A stretch of DNA of 64,000 bases, taken from the NCBI GenBank assembly GCA_949128115.1, contig OX421962.1, positions 101,338,836 to 101,402,835 on the forward strand. The letters are read 5' to 3'. Below are positions 35,342-46,376 of the stretch, piece by piece (within the stretch, counting starts at the first letter, position 1; each line of letters starts with the position of its first letter). The translations under genes and the position numbers were made by a program. The notes under the pieces are model-generated. The model searched no databases. It was not told the origin of the DNA and saw only the letters and a program-made list of their open reading frames with translations. Source of the DNA: Anaspis maculata. Its lineage: Eukaryota > Arthropoda > Insecta > Coleoptera > Scraptiidae.

Positions 35342-37314
35342 TTTCCGACGTTTAATTTTAAGATTCTTTGTTCTCCAGCTCTCTCTCGCCCGCTCTCTAA
35401 AACGTCCAAACGCGGCACCACTATACGTATACTTTATGTACCTATGACGACGATGGTGTGGTGCGAGCCATTATTCCGATGATTAATAATTAAGCGCGGC
35501 GTTCTCTATGCCAAAGAGCCTGGAGAGTTGTTATCGAAATTCGGAGAGGTTATCGCTTTAATGAACTCGAGACAATTTAATAACTTTAATTTAATTCCAT
35601 TCAAACCGCCCGACGCCCGTGTTTGTCCTCTTTGGATTTTCCGTCTTTGTCTCGGGTTCGGTTCTGCTGTTGGGTGCTGATGAGTGCGCGTGCGAGAGGG
35701 GCATGATACACTCATAAGAGACAATCAAATTTCGCACAGAGCACCTCCTCTTAAGAACACAAGAGCTTTGGAGGTGTCGAAAGCCGGTGCTTTATAACTA
35801 TCCAGTAACACGTGAGATGCTTGGAAGGTGGCGGCTGATGGAAATTCGATGATGTGTCAATTGATTTTTGTTTGAGTGTAAAATCGAATTTGTGTGTTCC
35901 TTCGTCAATAGAAGGAAGACGCGCTTGGAATTAATCTAGTAAAGGTATTGGAGCCTCCCAGCTTTTGCTCAAATTTGAAGTTGGTAGGCAACCAATTATA
36001 CTTGCCCACATTTTGAATTCAGATTTGTTTGGATTCAATTTGCTACAGGTGGAACACAGGTCTTTTTAAAGCGGCAGTTTCAACGCAACAGCGATACCCT
36101 GGCAGACTGCAGTTTACCGTTTACTGAACCAGAAAGGCAATTAAGCAAGACCTGATGCTAACTACTGTTCCCAAGAGAGTGGTAATTAGCTCTACTGTGC
36201 TGGCAAAGTGCAAACGGTCGAGTTTATTAAACATCCGCACCCCTTTCTTATGACAACTCGTACTCTACTAACACTTATTATGTTTTTTGTTCTTTTGTCG
36301 TCGTCCCATTTTTTACCATAATTACGTTTCCATGCAAAACAATTTGGCTTGCTATTCAAGTAGCACCACAGCGCCTGCCTCTCGCCCCCTATCATCTCCT
36401 TTTCTCTTGTTATTCAATTTGCCCAGGCCCTCGAAACTGCAAGAGGACAATAATTAACCGTTTTCGGTGCGAAAATCACGACCCGGCCGCTCATCAATTT
36501 ACATTTCGCTGCTGCAAATTTATTAAACGGGCTTACCGAACAAGCCCGCGTCGGCAATAAGTACGCACTCTATATTAAAATTGGGACTCGATGGCGTTGT
36601 ACGCCGCGGCCGAGGCCGCGGCCCTTCCACAATTAGGCTACGTGAACGGAAACAATAAGAGGACGGAGAGCATTTGACCACTTCAAATACTTTTCAGGCC
36701 CGCGAGCTCTCTCTTTTTCTCTTTCGATGCTCGAGTGCTTAAGAACTGGGGTAATGTGGGTATCAAAAATTGATCTTCTGGAAACAAAACAAAAAAAAAA
36801 AGGAAATTTCCAGCAGCAGCGGCACAATACTAATTATCCCTCGGGAGCGCAACAATGTAACGGAGCAAGTTACAATTTCGGCGGAGCTATTCATCTCCGT
36901 CTGGCAAGGAGATTATCCTTGCGAGAGAGGAAACTCCACCACCGGCGCTGCAATATGCAGGAAAATCCTTTGTAATTAAATCTGTGCAGTTGGCGACTTT
37001 GTGTAACCTCTCTGTTTGCATTAGCAGCATGTTTCTGGTGCATAGCCTCAGAGAGGTAAAAGATGCATGACCTAGGCAAGGAAACGTTTTCCGAAAGTTC
37101 CAAATATGTAACACCGAAGTGTTCAGCCGGCTGATACCAGCAGCTAGTTGGTACAAACTTCGCTTACTACACTATAGGTGATCAAATGAACTTTAATTGA
37201 GGCAGGCTGTGCGCTAGCCAAAAGCATTCCAAACCCAGGAATCTGACCAGGTCACCGCCTGCTTGAATTACGAATCTATTTGATCACATGATTATGATTA
37301 TTCTAAAGAGTTGT
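35342..37314. other. Upstream region of the kinase exon, mixed GC-rich sequence
   Basis: Minus-strand upstream DNA just above the ATG is rich in GA/CT runs (35,370-35,400). Further up are GC-rich blocks including CCGCGGCCGAGGCCGCGG (36,604-36,621), an 8-base inverted repeat around GA. The sequence looks less repetitive than its surroundings and could hold promoter or conserved noncoding DNA. No exon could be supported; ORFs of 60-90 codons on both strands lack domains. Confidence 0.35.
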
Positions 37315-37392
37315 GCCATACTCATTGGATACGGCATCCTACCAAGCGGGTGGTAACAGGATCGATTCTCACCATGGCAACTTTTTTTATAG
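37315..37392 (+). repeat. Possible tRNA-derived sequence (SINE head or pseudo-tRNA)
   Basis: A B-box-like GGATCGATTCT (about 37,361) lies about 40 bases after an A-box-like TTGGATACGGCATCC and is followed by TTTTTTT, a pol III terminator. Acceptor and anticodon stems do not pair well. Weak evidence; a chance match is possible. Confidence 0.25.
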
Positions 37393-37779
37393 TGGAAGCG
37401 GCACACACCTAAAAACACATCGATACCGCATTTTGGAGTGAAGTAACGAGATTTTGCATGGGCGTACTTTATACTAAGACAAGCGATTTGACCCGCAGCA
37501 CTCGATATTTTGTCCCTTAGGAGGCCAATGGGGGCCCTTCAAATTTTCAAGATGCAAGAACTTTCACAAAATGATCATTGAGTATTGTCATGTATGTCCT
37601 AACTTAAGCTTGGGGGTCTATTGAAAATATTTTTATCAATTTGTCGTCGTGTCCCAGTCATTGTTCACACTTGAAGAGAAATTTCTTTGGCAGAGGTAAA
37701 AAAAAAACTGTTTCTATTTTTTCTTCTATGCAAGAAGACGATAAATTCCGAGGGGCTAACTACTGCACTGTGGAGGTCT

Positions 37780-38005
37780 TCTGTCCCTTGCCTTGGAGAT
37801 CCGTGGAGGTTTGGTGGAGATCCGTGGAGGTTTTTGGGGATCCGTGGAGATCTGTGGAGGTTTTTAGGAATCCGTGGAGATCCATGGAGGTTTCGTGGAG
37901 ATCCATGGAAGTTTCGTGCAGATCCATGGAGGTTTTATGGAGATCCGTAGAGGTTTCGTGGAGATCCATGGAGATTTCGGGGAGATTCGTGGAGATTTTC
38001 TCTCA
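37780..38005 (+). repeat. 12-bp minisatellite (GGAGATCCGTGG / AGGTTT)
   Basis: Repeating GGAGATCC(G/A)TGG and AGGTTT(C/G)GT words. Because the unit is a multiple of three, it creates long repeat-rich ORFs on both strands (WRSVEV-type and DLHETSM-type), which are artefacts. The same minisatellite occurs inverted at 45,361-45,513 and 48,365-48,560. Confidence 0.9.
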
Positions 38006-38590
38006 ATTCGGACATTTCTCCGATATTTGAAGTCATAATGATATCTTTGGATCAATTTTTTGATAAGCTCGATTCGTTAGCCAGCTCTAGTTGAAAATTG
38101 TAAGGAAATACTTCATATTGATAGATCGGCGAATTTTTGATATCGTTGAACAGAATTCTGTATTATCCCATTCAAGACGATCTGTAATGGATGTCACCCC
38201 TGTTTTCCCTTTCTTGTTTTCAACGTTTAAGTCAAACACGTAACTTCCGTGCTCCTCGAAATGTTCGTGTTTGTTGCGAATGAGAAAATCAAGGTGAGTG
38301 CTCGAGTAAAGGCCAGTTTGACGGAAGCGAAATAGCACTTTTCGGGCATAAATCCTGTAAACTGCACGCCGGCGAAAGTATAACGCAGGAGACTATACCA
38401 AGGAAGAAGTAGGTGACCGTGTCATAAAGGGGACCCGAAGCCGTACACTCCTCAGTTACAATTTCACCACCATTCTCTTCCTTATGCAATAATTTTGGTT
38501 CGATCTAGGTACAGGAGAATGCGATTCACTTACGTTAACTATTCAATTTTCGCACTTGAACATTGCCCACTTTCCTTGCTTGTCGCCCTG
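38005..38590 (-). other. Conserved ~550-bp block, possible captured sequence (copy 1)
   Basis: Matches 47,880-48,362 in inverted orientation at high identity by eye. On the minus strand both copies keep the peptide CTASGPLYDTVTYF.LGI and, in another frame, GKTGVTSIT.RLEWDNTEFC. Frames differ between parts and neither copy has one continuous ORF. The product is not recognised; it may be a decayed gene fragment carried by the element or simply conserved element sequence. Confidence 0.5.
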
Positions 38591-38599
38591 GTAACCACA

Positions 38600-38845
38600 T
38601 TCCAAGAAGTAAACCATCATAGGCAGTCCTGGTTCGAATTTCTGGCAGTCAAACCACCAGTCACGGCAGTCAAGTCGGCAGTCACGGCAAGCAATCAAGT
38701 CGGTCAAGTGGGCAGTCACGGCATGCAGTCTTGGCCAATTTTCTTGGCAATCATTAGGCAGTCATGACAGTCAAACCAGTAGCACGGCAGTCAACAGGCA
38801 GTCAAGTCGGCAGTCTTGGCAGTCTTGGCAGTCCTGGTACAAATT
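38600..38845 (+). repeat. GGCAGTC(A/T)-type minisatellite
   Basis: Irregular iterations of GGCAGTCACGGCAGTC, AAGTCGGCAGTC and CTTGGCAGTC over about 240 bases. Absent at the matching place of the related element near 47.8 kb, so gained or lost after the copies separated. Confidence 0.85.
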
Positions 38846-39359
38846 TTTGCGTGGTGGTTCACCCCTCGCCACACTCTATTCATCGCTGCTCTTTTTGGAC
38901 AATAATTGACGTTTCATTCACAACTGTTAACATTTGACAGCTATCCGACAGCTGCGTGCGACATTGCTCATTGCAGGTTATTTTGCCTTTCAAAGTGTAT
39001 TCTGTAAAGAAGGAAACAGAATACGTGCCAGATATTTCAGCTTTTGTGTCATGCAGGGCCAAGACGGAACTCTCGATGGGCCCCCATGGGCTCGGCCTAG
39101 GCAACAGTGAAAAAGGCTGTATTGTTGGTTGCCTATATCACTTGAGCGAAAAAGGAAAGCACGCTACGAAAATTGTACAGTTGTATTGTTACTTGTATGC
39201 CTATAGGAACTATGCGAAAAATGTGAAGATGCATGGCTTCACAAAGCGCAGTACGTTATTGCCATTGAAAAAGAAAACACCAATAGGTATGATTTGAAAA
39301 GCAAATAGAGAAATTACACGCGTCAACTACCTATTTTTCGCGGCTTTCTTTTAGTTCTC

Positions 39360-39865
39360 TGTGTTTATTCCTTCTTTTAAACGTATACTTTACTTTCATT
39401 TTATGCTTTCGCGCGATGCTATCCTTTTTTTGGGCTCTTTCGCTTCTTTTTCCTGCAATTCATTTCTTCTTTACTGTTTCTTGTTTGATGACGCGTTCTT
39501 TTTAGCTTCTTCCCGCCAGACACCCCAAATTCGCTCCTTGGTCCCATTGGTGTCTTTTGGTACCTAGTGTATTGCACAAAACCAATGTCTTTCACTGGTT
39601 TTCCTTCAATTACTTGCAATTTTCAGCCCTGATCTTTGTTTCATGACGCGTTATTTTTAGCTCCTCCTCGCCCAACACCCCTATTTTGCTCCCCGGTCCG
39701 TTTGTGTCTTTTGGTAGCGTATTGTCACAAAAATCTCTTTTCGACTTTTTCTGGTTTTTTAACGGTTTCTTACATTTTCCGCCCTGTTTTGTTTAATGAG
39801 GCGTTACTTTTAGCTTCTCCTTGCCCAAAAACCCCTATTTTGCTCCTTTTTCCCGTATGTGTGGT
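39360..39865 (+). repeat. ~155-bp tandem repeat, 3+ copies
   Basis: The GACGCGTT / GAGGCGTT word lies at 39,490, 39,645 and 39,798. Each unit also contains TTTTAGCT(C/T)CT, CCCAACACCCC-like, GTGTCTTTTGGTA and CACAAAA(A/C)C words. An inverted, diverged set of units is at 45,780-46,130. Confidence 0.8.
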
Positions 39866-40429
39866 TTATATCTCGTTTAGTACCATTTCCACTGCGTTCG
39901 TGGGGTTGCATGATCATTTCCTGGAAGTTCTTGCATCTTGAGAATTTGGAGGGCCCCAATTGGCCCCCTAAGGGACAAAATATCGTGTGCTACGGGTCAA
40001 AGAGCTTGTCTCGGTATAAAATACGCCCATGCAAAATCTTGTAACTCCTCTCCAAAATGCGGCATGCTTTTGCGTACCGCTTCCACCATTCAACAATTTG
40101 AACTTGTCAGTTTTTTTCTTTTTTTTTTTCTTTCCTGGCAGCGTGAATTTGATGCAGATCTGATGTAGGATCTGCAACTAAACTGAAAGCCTAGCTAAGA
40201 CCACTCGAATAGAGATATTCTTTTGGAGGTTCGTGAACAGCGGAATTATTTAAAAATCGATTGGGTTTTATGGCGTATACATGATGCAGTTATTCTGGAC
40301 GATATATACTGCCTTCCAAAAAAAGTGCAACACCATGAAGCCGTGGATCAATTTTATTCAAATTTTCGCAAAACATGTGTTTTAACAATAGAAACAAACG
40401 ATTAGATTCTGGAAATCGTAATACAAGGA

Positions 40430-41871
40430 ACTTCAGAAAAAAATAATAATGTGTCGCTCCTCCACGATTTGCCCGACACTCATTAACCCTACGAGGCATG
40501 CTTTCAATCAAGTGGTCGATTGCCGCTTGTGACAAGCCATCCCATGCCTCTTGCAAGGCCATACGGAGATCTTCCAAGTTGTTGGGAGGATGGCGTAATT
40601 GCCCCACCTTTCTTCCCATCATATCCCACACGCAGTGATGTAAAATACCCGGGTTTTTATATTTAAGGGTAAATACCCAGGGTAAATACCCGGTATTTAC
40701 CCAAAATTGGGTCTCTAATAGGGTATCTATTTTCATTAATAATAATGATAATAACAACAATAACAATAATGATTTTTGCTCAAAACAGCAAAATAATAAT
40801 AAGTGCTTTGGAGGGTATGTTTATAAAGCCTTGGAACTTGAAAAAAGAAATCATTTAACTTCAAACTGTCAACACTGTCAATCGAGCTGTCAACAGTGTC
40901 AACTTTTCTGTCAAACTGGGTAGGGTGGGTGAATATCGCTCGGGAAAATACCGGGTAAATACCCGATTTATATTTACCTACCTACCCGATAAATACCCGA
41001 CTCACATCACTGCCCACACGTGTTCGATGGGCGACAAATCAGGAGAGCAAGCAGGCCATGGAAGCACGTCAACGTGTGCATCTTCCAGGAACTGCATTGA
41101 AGCTCTTGCCGTATGAGGACGTGCATTGTCTTGCTGGAAAATAGGGTTGTTGAGCCCCTGAAGGTATGGAAGGCAAACGGGTTCCAGCACACTCGCGATG
41201 TAAGATGCAGCTGTCATAGTGCCCTAAATGAACACCAATGGTGACCTGCTTCCATGGCATATTGCTCCCCAAACCATCAATCCGGGTGTACGGGCAGTGT
41301 GTCGCTCGGCAAAAAATTCGGGATTATGCCGTTCCCCACGAAAGCGCCTCACCCTCCCCCGGCCGTCATGAGCCCAAAGACAAAAGCGGGACTCGTCACT
41401 GAAGACCACCCGATGCCATTCTTGGACCCAGTTTCTGCGCTCATTGCACTACTCCAATCTTCTGGCCCGGTGAACAGGAGTGAGGGGAAGGGTTAACAGC
41501 GGACGATAAGAACTTAGCCCAAAAGACCTAATTCTTCTATAGACCGTGCTCATTGAGAATGGGCGTCCTATAGCTGCAACCCACTCGTTTCCGACTGCTC
41601 GGGTTGTCGTAAATCGGTCTCTTACAGCCGCTACTCGAAGACGTTGATCTTGACGTACCGTGGAGGCTCTACGACGACCAGATCCATTCCGTCGCCGATA
41701 ATTGGCCTCCTCGTTCCATCTCCGCCACCATCTCATCACAGTCGAAGCATTGCAACCAACAAGTCTCGCAATTCTTCGATACGAAATCCCCTCATTTTTT
41801 AAGCCAATAATCTGTCCCTTCTAGAACTCGGTTAAATGATGGTACTGCCGAGGTTGACGGGCTCTTGGCAT
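40430..41871 (-). pseudogene. Tc1-family transposase (DD34E), inactivated
   Basis: Reading the minus strand from ATG at 41,871: an N-terminal helix-turn-helix (YRRIARLVGCNASTVMRWW), a basic linker with RRRNGSGRRR, then VVFSDESRF (first catalytic Asp), FQQDNARPHTA (second Asp) and SPDLSPIEHVW (Glu), with exactly 34 residues between the second Asp and the Glu. A C-terminal part with IESMPRRVNECRANRGG follows. It would cut and paste its own element at TA sites. It is dead: in-frame stops occur after LTEF, at the Trp codon after RARRLE and after PLVFI, and a MITE splits the codons following IEHVW. All three stops are single-base changes from likely sense codons, so decay is modest. Confidence 0.9.
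40633..41012. mobile_element. hAT-like MITE nested in the Tc1 transposase
   Basis: CAGTGATGTAAAATACCCGG at the left and its inverse, with ...CACATCACTG at the right, are flanked by the perfect 8-bp duplication CCCACACG (40,625-40,632 and 41,013-41,020). CAGTG-type ends with an 8-bp TSD are characteristic of hAT elements. The interior is AT-rich with GGTAAATACCCG-type iterations near both ends, plausible transposase-binding repeats, and has no coding sequence. Confidence 0.9.
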
Positions 41872-42116
41872 TTCAGGACTCTTGGGGTTCACTATTGAAA
41901 CTGATTGCAAAAAATGTGGTTTGTAACAACCAGGAAAAACGAAAAACAATTTCTTGTGTTTTACGGTTACCAAGGGGAAAAACAAAACAACTACAGCGCC
42001 TAGATATCCAGAATGTTAATCATTTGTTAGTGTAGATGAAATATTTGTTTTGTGAAAATTTGATCAAAATCAGCCAACGGCATCGAGGTGTTGCACTTTT
42101 TTTGGAAGGCAGTATA

Positions 42117-43983
42117 TTACATTATTTCGATACAAAGGTAAATAGCTGTAGCTGCTTACAAAGGGATATGAAATTACCAGCTATTTCTCTGGATTTTTGC
42201 TTTTCCCTCGATCACTCCCCATTCATCACTTACGTTTAGATTTACAGTCGGCTTTTGTATGTCGAGTAACAATAACGTTACTGCAATTAACTTGAAACTT
42301 CAATATAAATTCCATTTTGCAGTATAATAGTATAGGCGCTCTGCTGATCATCTTTACTGATGGGAAATGACGAACAAAAATGCTTGAAAGAATCGATTTC
42401 CACAAAACTGTAGACAAGAATCTCGCATTGACGGCAATCTACATTGTGGTTTTTCTCCCCTCATTTGATCCGCTGTGCCCGCTCTTCTTCACCTAACAAC
42501 TGCATAACACATGCATGAATAATGCATTATATTTTCTCATTTCTCGTAACTTTCAGACACCCCCCTATGTACGATGGAATAGGAGTTTGTTGTCGAGACT
42601 GCTAAATTGTGTATTGTTGGTTGCATAATAAACCAGACAGAACTCGACTACAGGAATGTCTTCTCGACAATATTGCTTCCGGCGGCGCAACGGCAATCTG
42701 AGAACCTTGTGCTTTTCGTTTTTAAAAGAGGAAATACGCGCCGTACTTCATGAAGCGCGATATTGAAATTTATGCTGAAACGCTTGGAATAATTCGTTCA
42801 AAAACTCCATAGAATGTAGGTGGGTATGTGCACCTTTACGTTGCATCCAGGCACCCAGCATCTCATCCTTGCTGCTGCATGCACTTTTTACGGCATGAAA
42901 AACAATTACTGCAGCAGCTACGTAAACATCCGCCGTGAAATAATTGTGCCGTGCAAATATTTGCAAATACTCAACAGTTTCTCATTTGAGCAAACGTATA
43001 CGTTGTGTTATTATTTCCCTGTTTCCGTGTGTGGGTAGGTACTTTTAGTTACACAATCAACTTTAACGCTCAGATTGTTGCTGTTTGGAGCACCTGTTGT
43101 AAATAAGCTGGTAGATACTCAAAAATTAACTTGGTTTAGCCAGAAATTTGCTAATTTAACTTGAGTTAGTAAAGCCCAGGTCACAGATTGAAGATCAATT
43201 TATAAATTGACGCAAGCCGTAACCGCAACGTATCGTAAAAAAATGGGTGAATCGTTGCCGACCCGGGAGGAGGAATCACTGTTGTATTCAAATAGCGATT
43301 GGTCCTTGCTTTTTCGTTGATGTTACGGCTGCGTGGTCAAACTGTAATTATTTGAAAATCATATTTATAGACTGAAGTAGCCGTAAGCGTAATGTAAATC
43401 TAAGAAATTGATCATTATTTACTGTTGATATTGTTGCGAATTTTGCGTTTAGGTTCGTTTATAATTGAGACGACCGTTTTAAAATACACAGTGTCTATTA
43501 CTGCGTACTACAATTAATACACGTCAACAATTATTTACGCTTGGAAATATCGCTGATACTACTCGCTTTTATCAGTTCGTTATCGTTTCAGATTGAATGA
43601 TGAATGAATTTCAAGTTGTTTATATTCATTATTGTAGGTCCCCTATTTTTCAAGACCATAATAATACTGTGACGGTACACTCCCCCTTACGCCCCCCTTC
43701 CCCTGACCGTACATTTGTTTGGCCTGTGATCGTCTTAACCCTTCGTTGTGCCCGCTTTTGTTCCAGAGTGAAACGACCCGAAGGGGAAGAAGGTGGAGTT
43801 CAATGAAACACGCTCATTGCACAGAAAGTTTCATTTACTCAAAGCGGAATAAGTGCAAAATTATTCTTTTATGGTTCTTTTCACAAAACACCTAGCACAT
43901 GACTGACAGAATTTTCAAAATGACACACAGTGGACAAAATGAACGAAAACAATGGAAAACACAACAAAAAAGTATGTCATGGT
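42117..43983. other. No gene recognised
   Basis: AT-rich sequence with ORFs of at most about 72 codons lacking domains. Around 43,200-43,400 the word AGCCGTAA recurs in both orientations, possibly an old MITE. No convincing splice-bounded exon was found. Confidence 0.4.
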
Positions 43984-44136
43984 GGCCTTTACATTGAGCA
44001 TTAAATACTGCAGCTTCTTTAGTTGCTGAGCTCTCATTGGTCACATGTTGGTCATTGACAGCAATAACAGGCGTCAGTTCCAATCAGAACTCTGCTGCAA
44101 AGAAAGCTGCAGCATTTGATGCTCAATGTAAGGCCA
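43984..44136. mobile_element. Small palindromic MITE
   Basis: Arms 43,984-44,041 and 44,076-44,136 are inverted copies (GGCCTTTACATTGAGCATTA... with gaps) around a short loop. Confidence 0.7.
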
Positions 44137-45044
44137 GCACTAAACTGTCAGTCAAAGAAAAAGAGCGAAGGATTCGGAAAAATAGACACTCAGTGAAAGA
44201 ATTCCGTCAAAGGAACCCCTTAGTATAGGCGATTGACCTTATTGGGGAAAATGGCCGTTTCGTAGAGGAAGTTTTAGGGAATTACCGAATTAATTGTCAG
44301 AAGAGGTGTAAGTTGCCGCAGGCAACGTCGGCTGTTACGTCAATTGGTGGCATGTGAAAACTGTCACTTTGCTGTCTTGTGCAGTCCACTACAAGCAAAC
44401 TTTTGTTCCTGTGAACCCCTGGGACCCCGTAGGCTCTTGATTGGGCCCCATGTTGATGACCAGCGTCGTCGCAGACCTTTCTCTTGATCATCCATAGCTT
44501 CCGCCCAAGGAAGAGCAACAGACTCTGTCACATTCATACGGAGGAAAACACACAAGCCCGGCAACCAGCCTTGAAACAAGCCATCACCTCGGGCTGGCCG
44601 TGCAGAGTCAATCACCACCTACCTTTTTTCCTCGCTTTTTTTCTAAAGATTTTCTGCTTGGACTTCAGCTGGAGATCCGGATTTTTCATTCTAATAAGCT
44701 CGCCGTAGCTACCTTTGTGTTCCGGACGTAAACGTCTTTTTCCCCCACAATGTAGTGCATTGCTGGGGGCGTAGTCTTTCAGCTGCGCATCTCTGGAGCT
44801 AGATCTACTACAAGCCTGCCTAATACGCTAACCATAACATGAAATAAGAGACAAAAATGCAAACCCCTTTTCACATTATTTCTACTTGTCAAATTTCCAT
44901 GTCAATAATGTGGGTATTGCAGGTATCCACTAGTGCCCACCTAGGCTACTAGACGTCGGAGTATGTGTTTCGCTCAAAAAATTCCTCTACGATCAAGTAC
45001 CAAGCTCTACACCAGGTGGCGTTTTTTAAATGTGAATCGCCTAT
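44137..45044. other. No gene recognised
   Basis: Mixed-composition sequence; ORFs up to 84 codons on both strands overlap each other and show no domain. Confidence 0.35.
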
Positions 45045-45360
45045 TAGTGGAGCGAAATCGGCCTGAAAAGTCGTCGTTTTTTTTTTTGAAGGTATAACAG
45101 CACCAAACCTTATAGGTCTTATAGAGAATCAAATTCCACGTATGTATGGTCATTTTGGGGATGATCTTGTGGTAGGGACCTTTTTTATGGGCAAAAAACC
45201 TCAAAAATTGAAAATGAGCAGTTCAGCATTTACAACGTTATATTTCTGGATCCAGTTGAGCTATCGGTCTGTTCTTTTTTTTAAATGAAAGTACATGGAA
45301 AAACCCGAGGGGTCGACCACGGCCAAAAATCTGGTACAAAAAACCTCCAAATAGAATGAA

Positions 45361-45513
45361 ACCTCCAATATCTCCACCATACCTCCACATATCTCCACGG
45401 ATCCCCACGGATCCCCACGGATCCCCACGGATCTCCACGGATCCCCACAGATCTCCACGGATCCCCACGGATCCCCACGGATCTCCACGAAACCTCCATG
45501 GATCTCCACAGTC
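45361..45513 (-). repeat. 12-bp minisatellite (GGATCCCCAC / GGATCTCCAC)
   Basis: About a dozen copies of CGGATC(C/T)CCA with CTCCA variants; inverse orientation of the 37.8-kb array. ORFs with DPHGSPRI or WGSVGIRGD-type repeats are artefacts. Confidence 0.9.
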
Positions 45514-45779
45514 TAGCGCATGCGCAGTGTTCACGTACATACGTACACACAAACTGCATAGGGTTATCTCAAGTGGGGATCAAAATCAATTATTGTCTTC
45601 TGATGAAGTGACCAATTGTCTTGTGACCGTGTCATAAAGGGGATCCCGATCCCGATTTCGATCTGTCCAAAAGTAGGAATAGACTACAAACGGTGGCCCA
45701 GAAGGTTTTTAGAAGAAATTTTGCGGAAGATATACAGATTTTCGAAAAAAAAAATGAAAGGAAGGAAACTACGCAGTGT

Positions 45780-46160
45780 ATTTTTGCGCCGGGCGGAATA
45801 ACGCGTCGTAAAACGAAACAGGGCGGAATATGGCAAGAAATCGGGAGAAAACCAGGAAGACATTGTTTTTGTAACAATATGCTACCAAAAGATACAAACG
45901 GGACCATGGAGCAAAATAGGAGTGTTGGGCGAGGAGAAGCTGGGAAGAACGTATCATAAAACTATAAGAACGGGGTGAAAAATCGCAAGTATTTGTAAGA
46001 AAATCAGTGAAAGACATTGGTTTTGTGGCAATACGCTACCAAAAGACACCAACGGGACCAAGGGGTGAAATTGGACTGTTGGGCGGAAAGAGACTGAAAA
46101 GAACGCGTCATAAAACAAGAAACAGGGCTAAAAATCGCTAACAATCGTAAAAGAAAACAT
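45780..46160 (-). repeat. ~150-bp tandem repeat, inverse of 39,360-39,865
   Basis: AACGCGTC(G/A)TAAAAC or its variant lies at 45,799, 45,950 and 46,101. Units contain GCTACCAAAAGA(T/C)AC and GGGACCA.GG. Homologous to the 155-bp units of E1 in inverted orientation. Confidence 0.8.
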
Positions 46161-46376
46161 TGACAAGTAAGAATAAATCACACGAAACGGGAAGAAAGTC
46201 GCAAGATAAGGCAGTCGACGCGTGTAAGGAAGGAATGGAGTGCAAGGAAAAAACGGAAGAGCCCAAAAAAGGATAACAACGCATGGAAAGTATATACCGC
46301 AAAAGCATAAAAAGTACGGTTAAAAAGAAGGAATAAAACACGAAAAACGGGAAAAAAAAGTCGCGAAAAATAGGTA

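Larger units (their letters stand above)
37394..40085. mobile_element. 2.7-kb TIR element with internal minisatellites (E1)
   Basis: Bases 37,394-37,577 and 39,911-40,085 are inverted repeats of about 175-185 bases (GGAAGCGG outer ends; shared words GATTTTGCATGGGCGTA, ACGATATTTTGTCCCTTAG-type and CAAGATGCAAGAACTT). Inside, in order: a GGAGATCCGTGG-type minisatellite, a ~550-base block conserved with 47,880-48,362, a GGCAGTC-type minisatellite and ~155-base tandem repeats. No transposase was recognised. Related material in inverted order fills 45.3-48.6 kb. Confidence 0.75.
40307..42114 (-). mobile_element. Tc1-family transposon, TA-flanked, broken
   Basis: Inverted termini TACTGCCTTCCAAAAAAAGT at 40,307 and its inverse ending at 42,114 are each flanked by TA (40,305-40,306 and 42,115-42,116), the Tc1/mariner target-site duplication. 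Similarity of the ends continues for about 80 bases with divergence. The element is 1,808 bases including a 380-base nested MITE and its 8-bp TSD; without them it has the usual Tc1 size. Confidence 0.9.

Noticed and set aside
37641..38030. ORFs with WRSVEV or DLHETSM repeats here and at 45,238-45,637 and 48,070-48,658
   Set aside because: The 12-bp minisatellite is a multiple of three and gives repetitive ORFs on both strands; no domain or splice support.
38880..39297. 113-codon plus-strand ORF ending in KKKTPIGMI as a gene
   Set aside because: No domain recognised and it lies within the repeat element E1; at most a further part of captured sequence.
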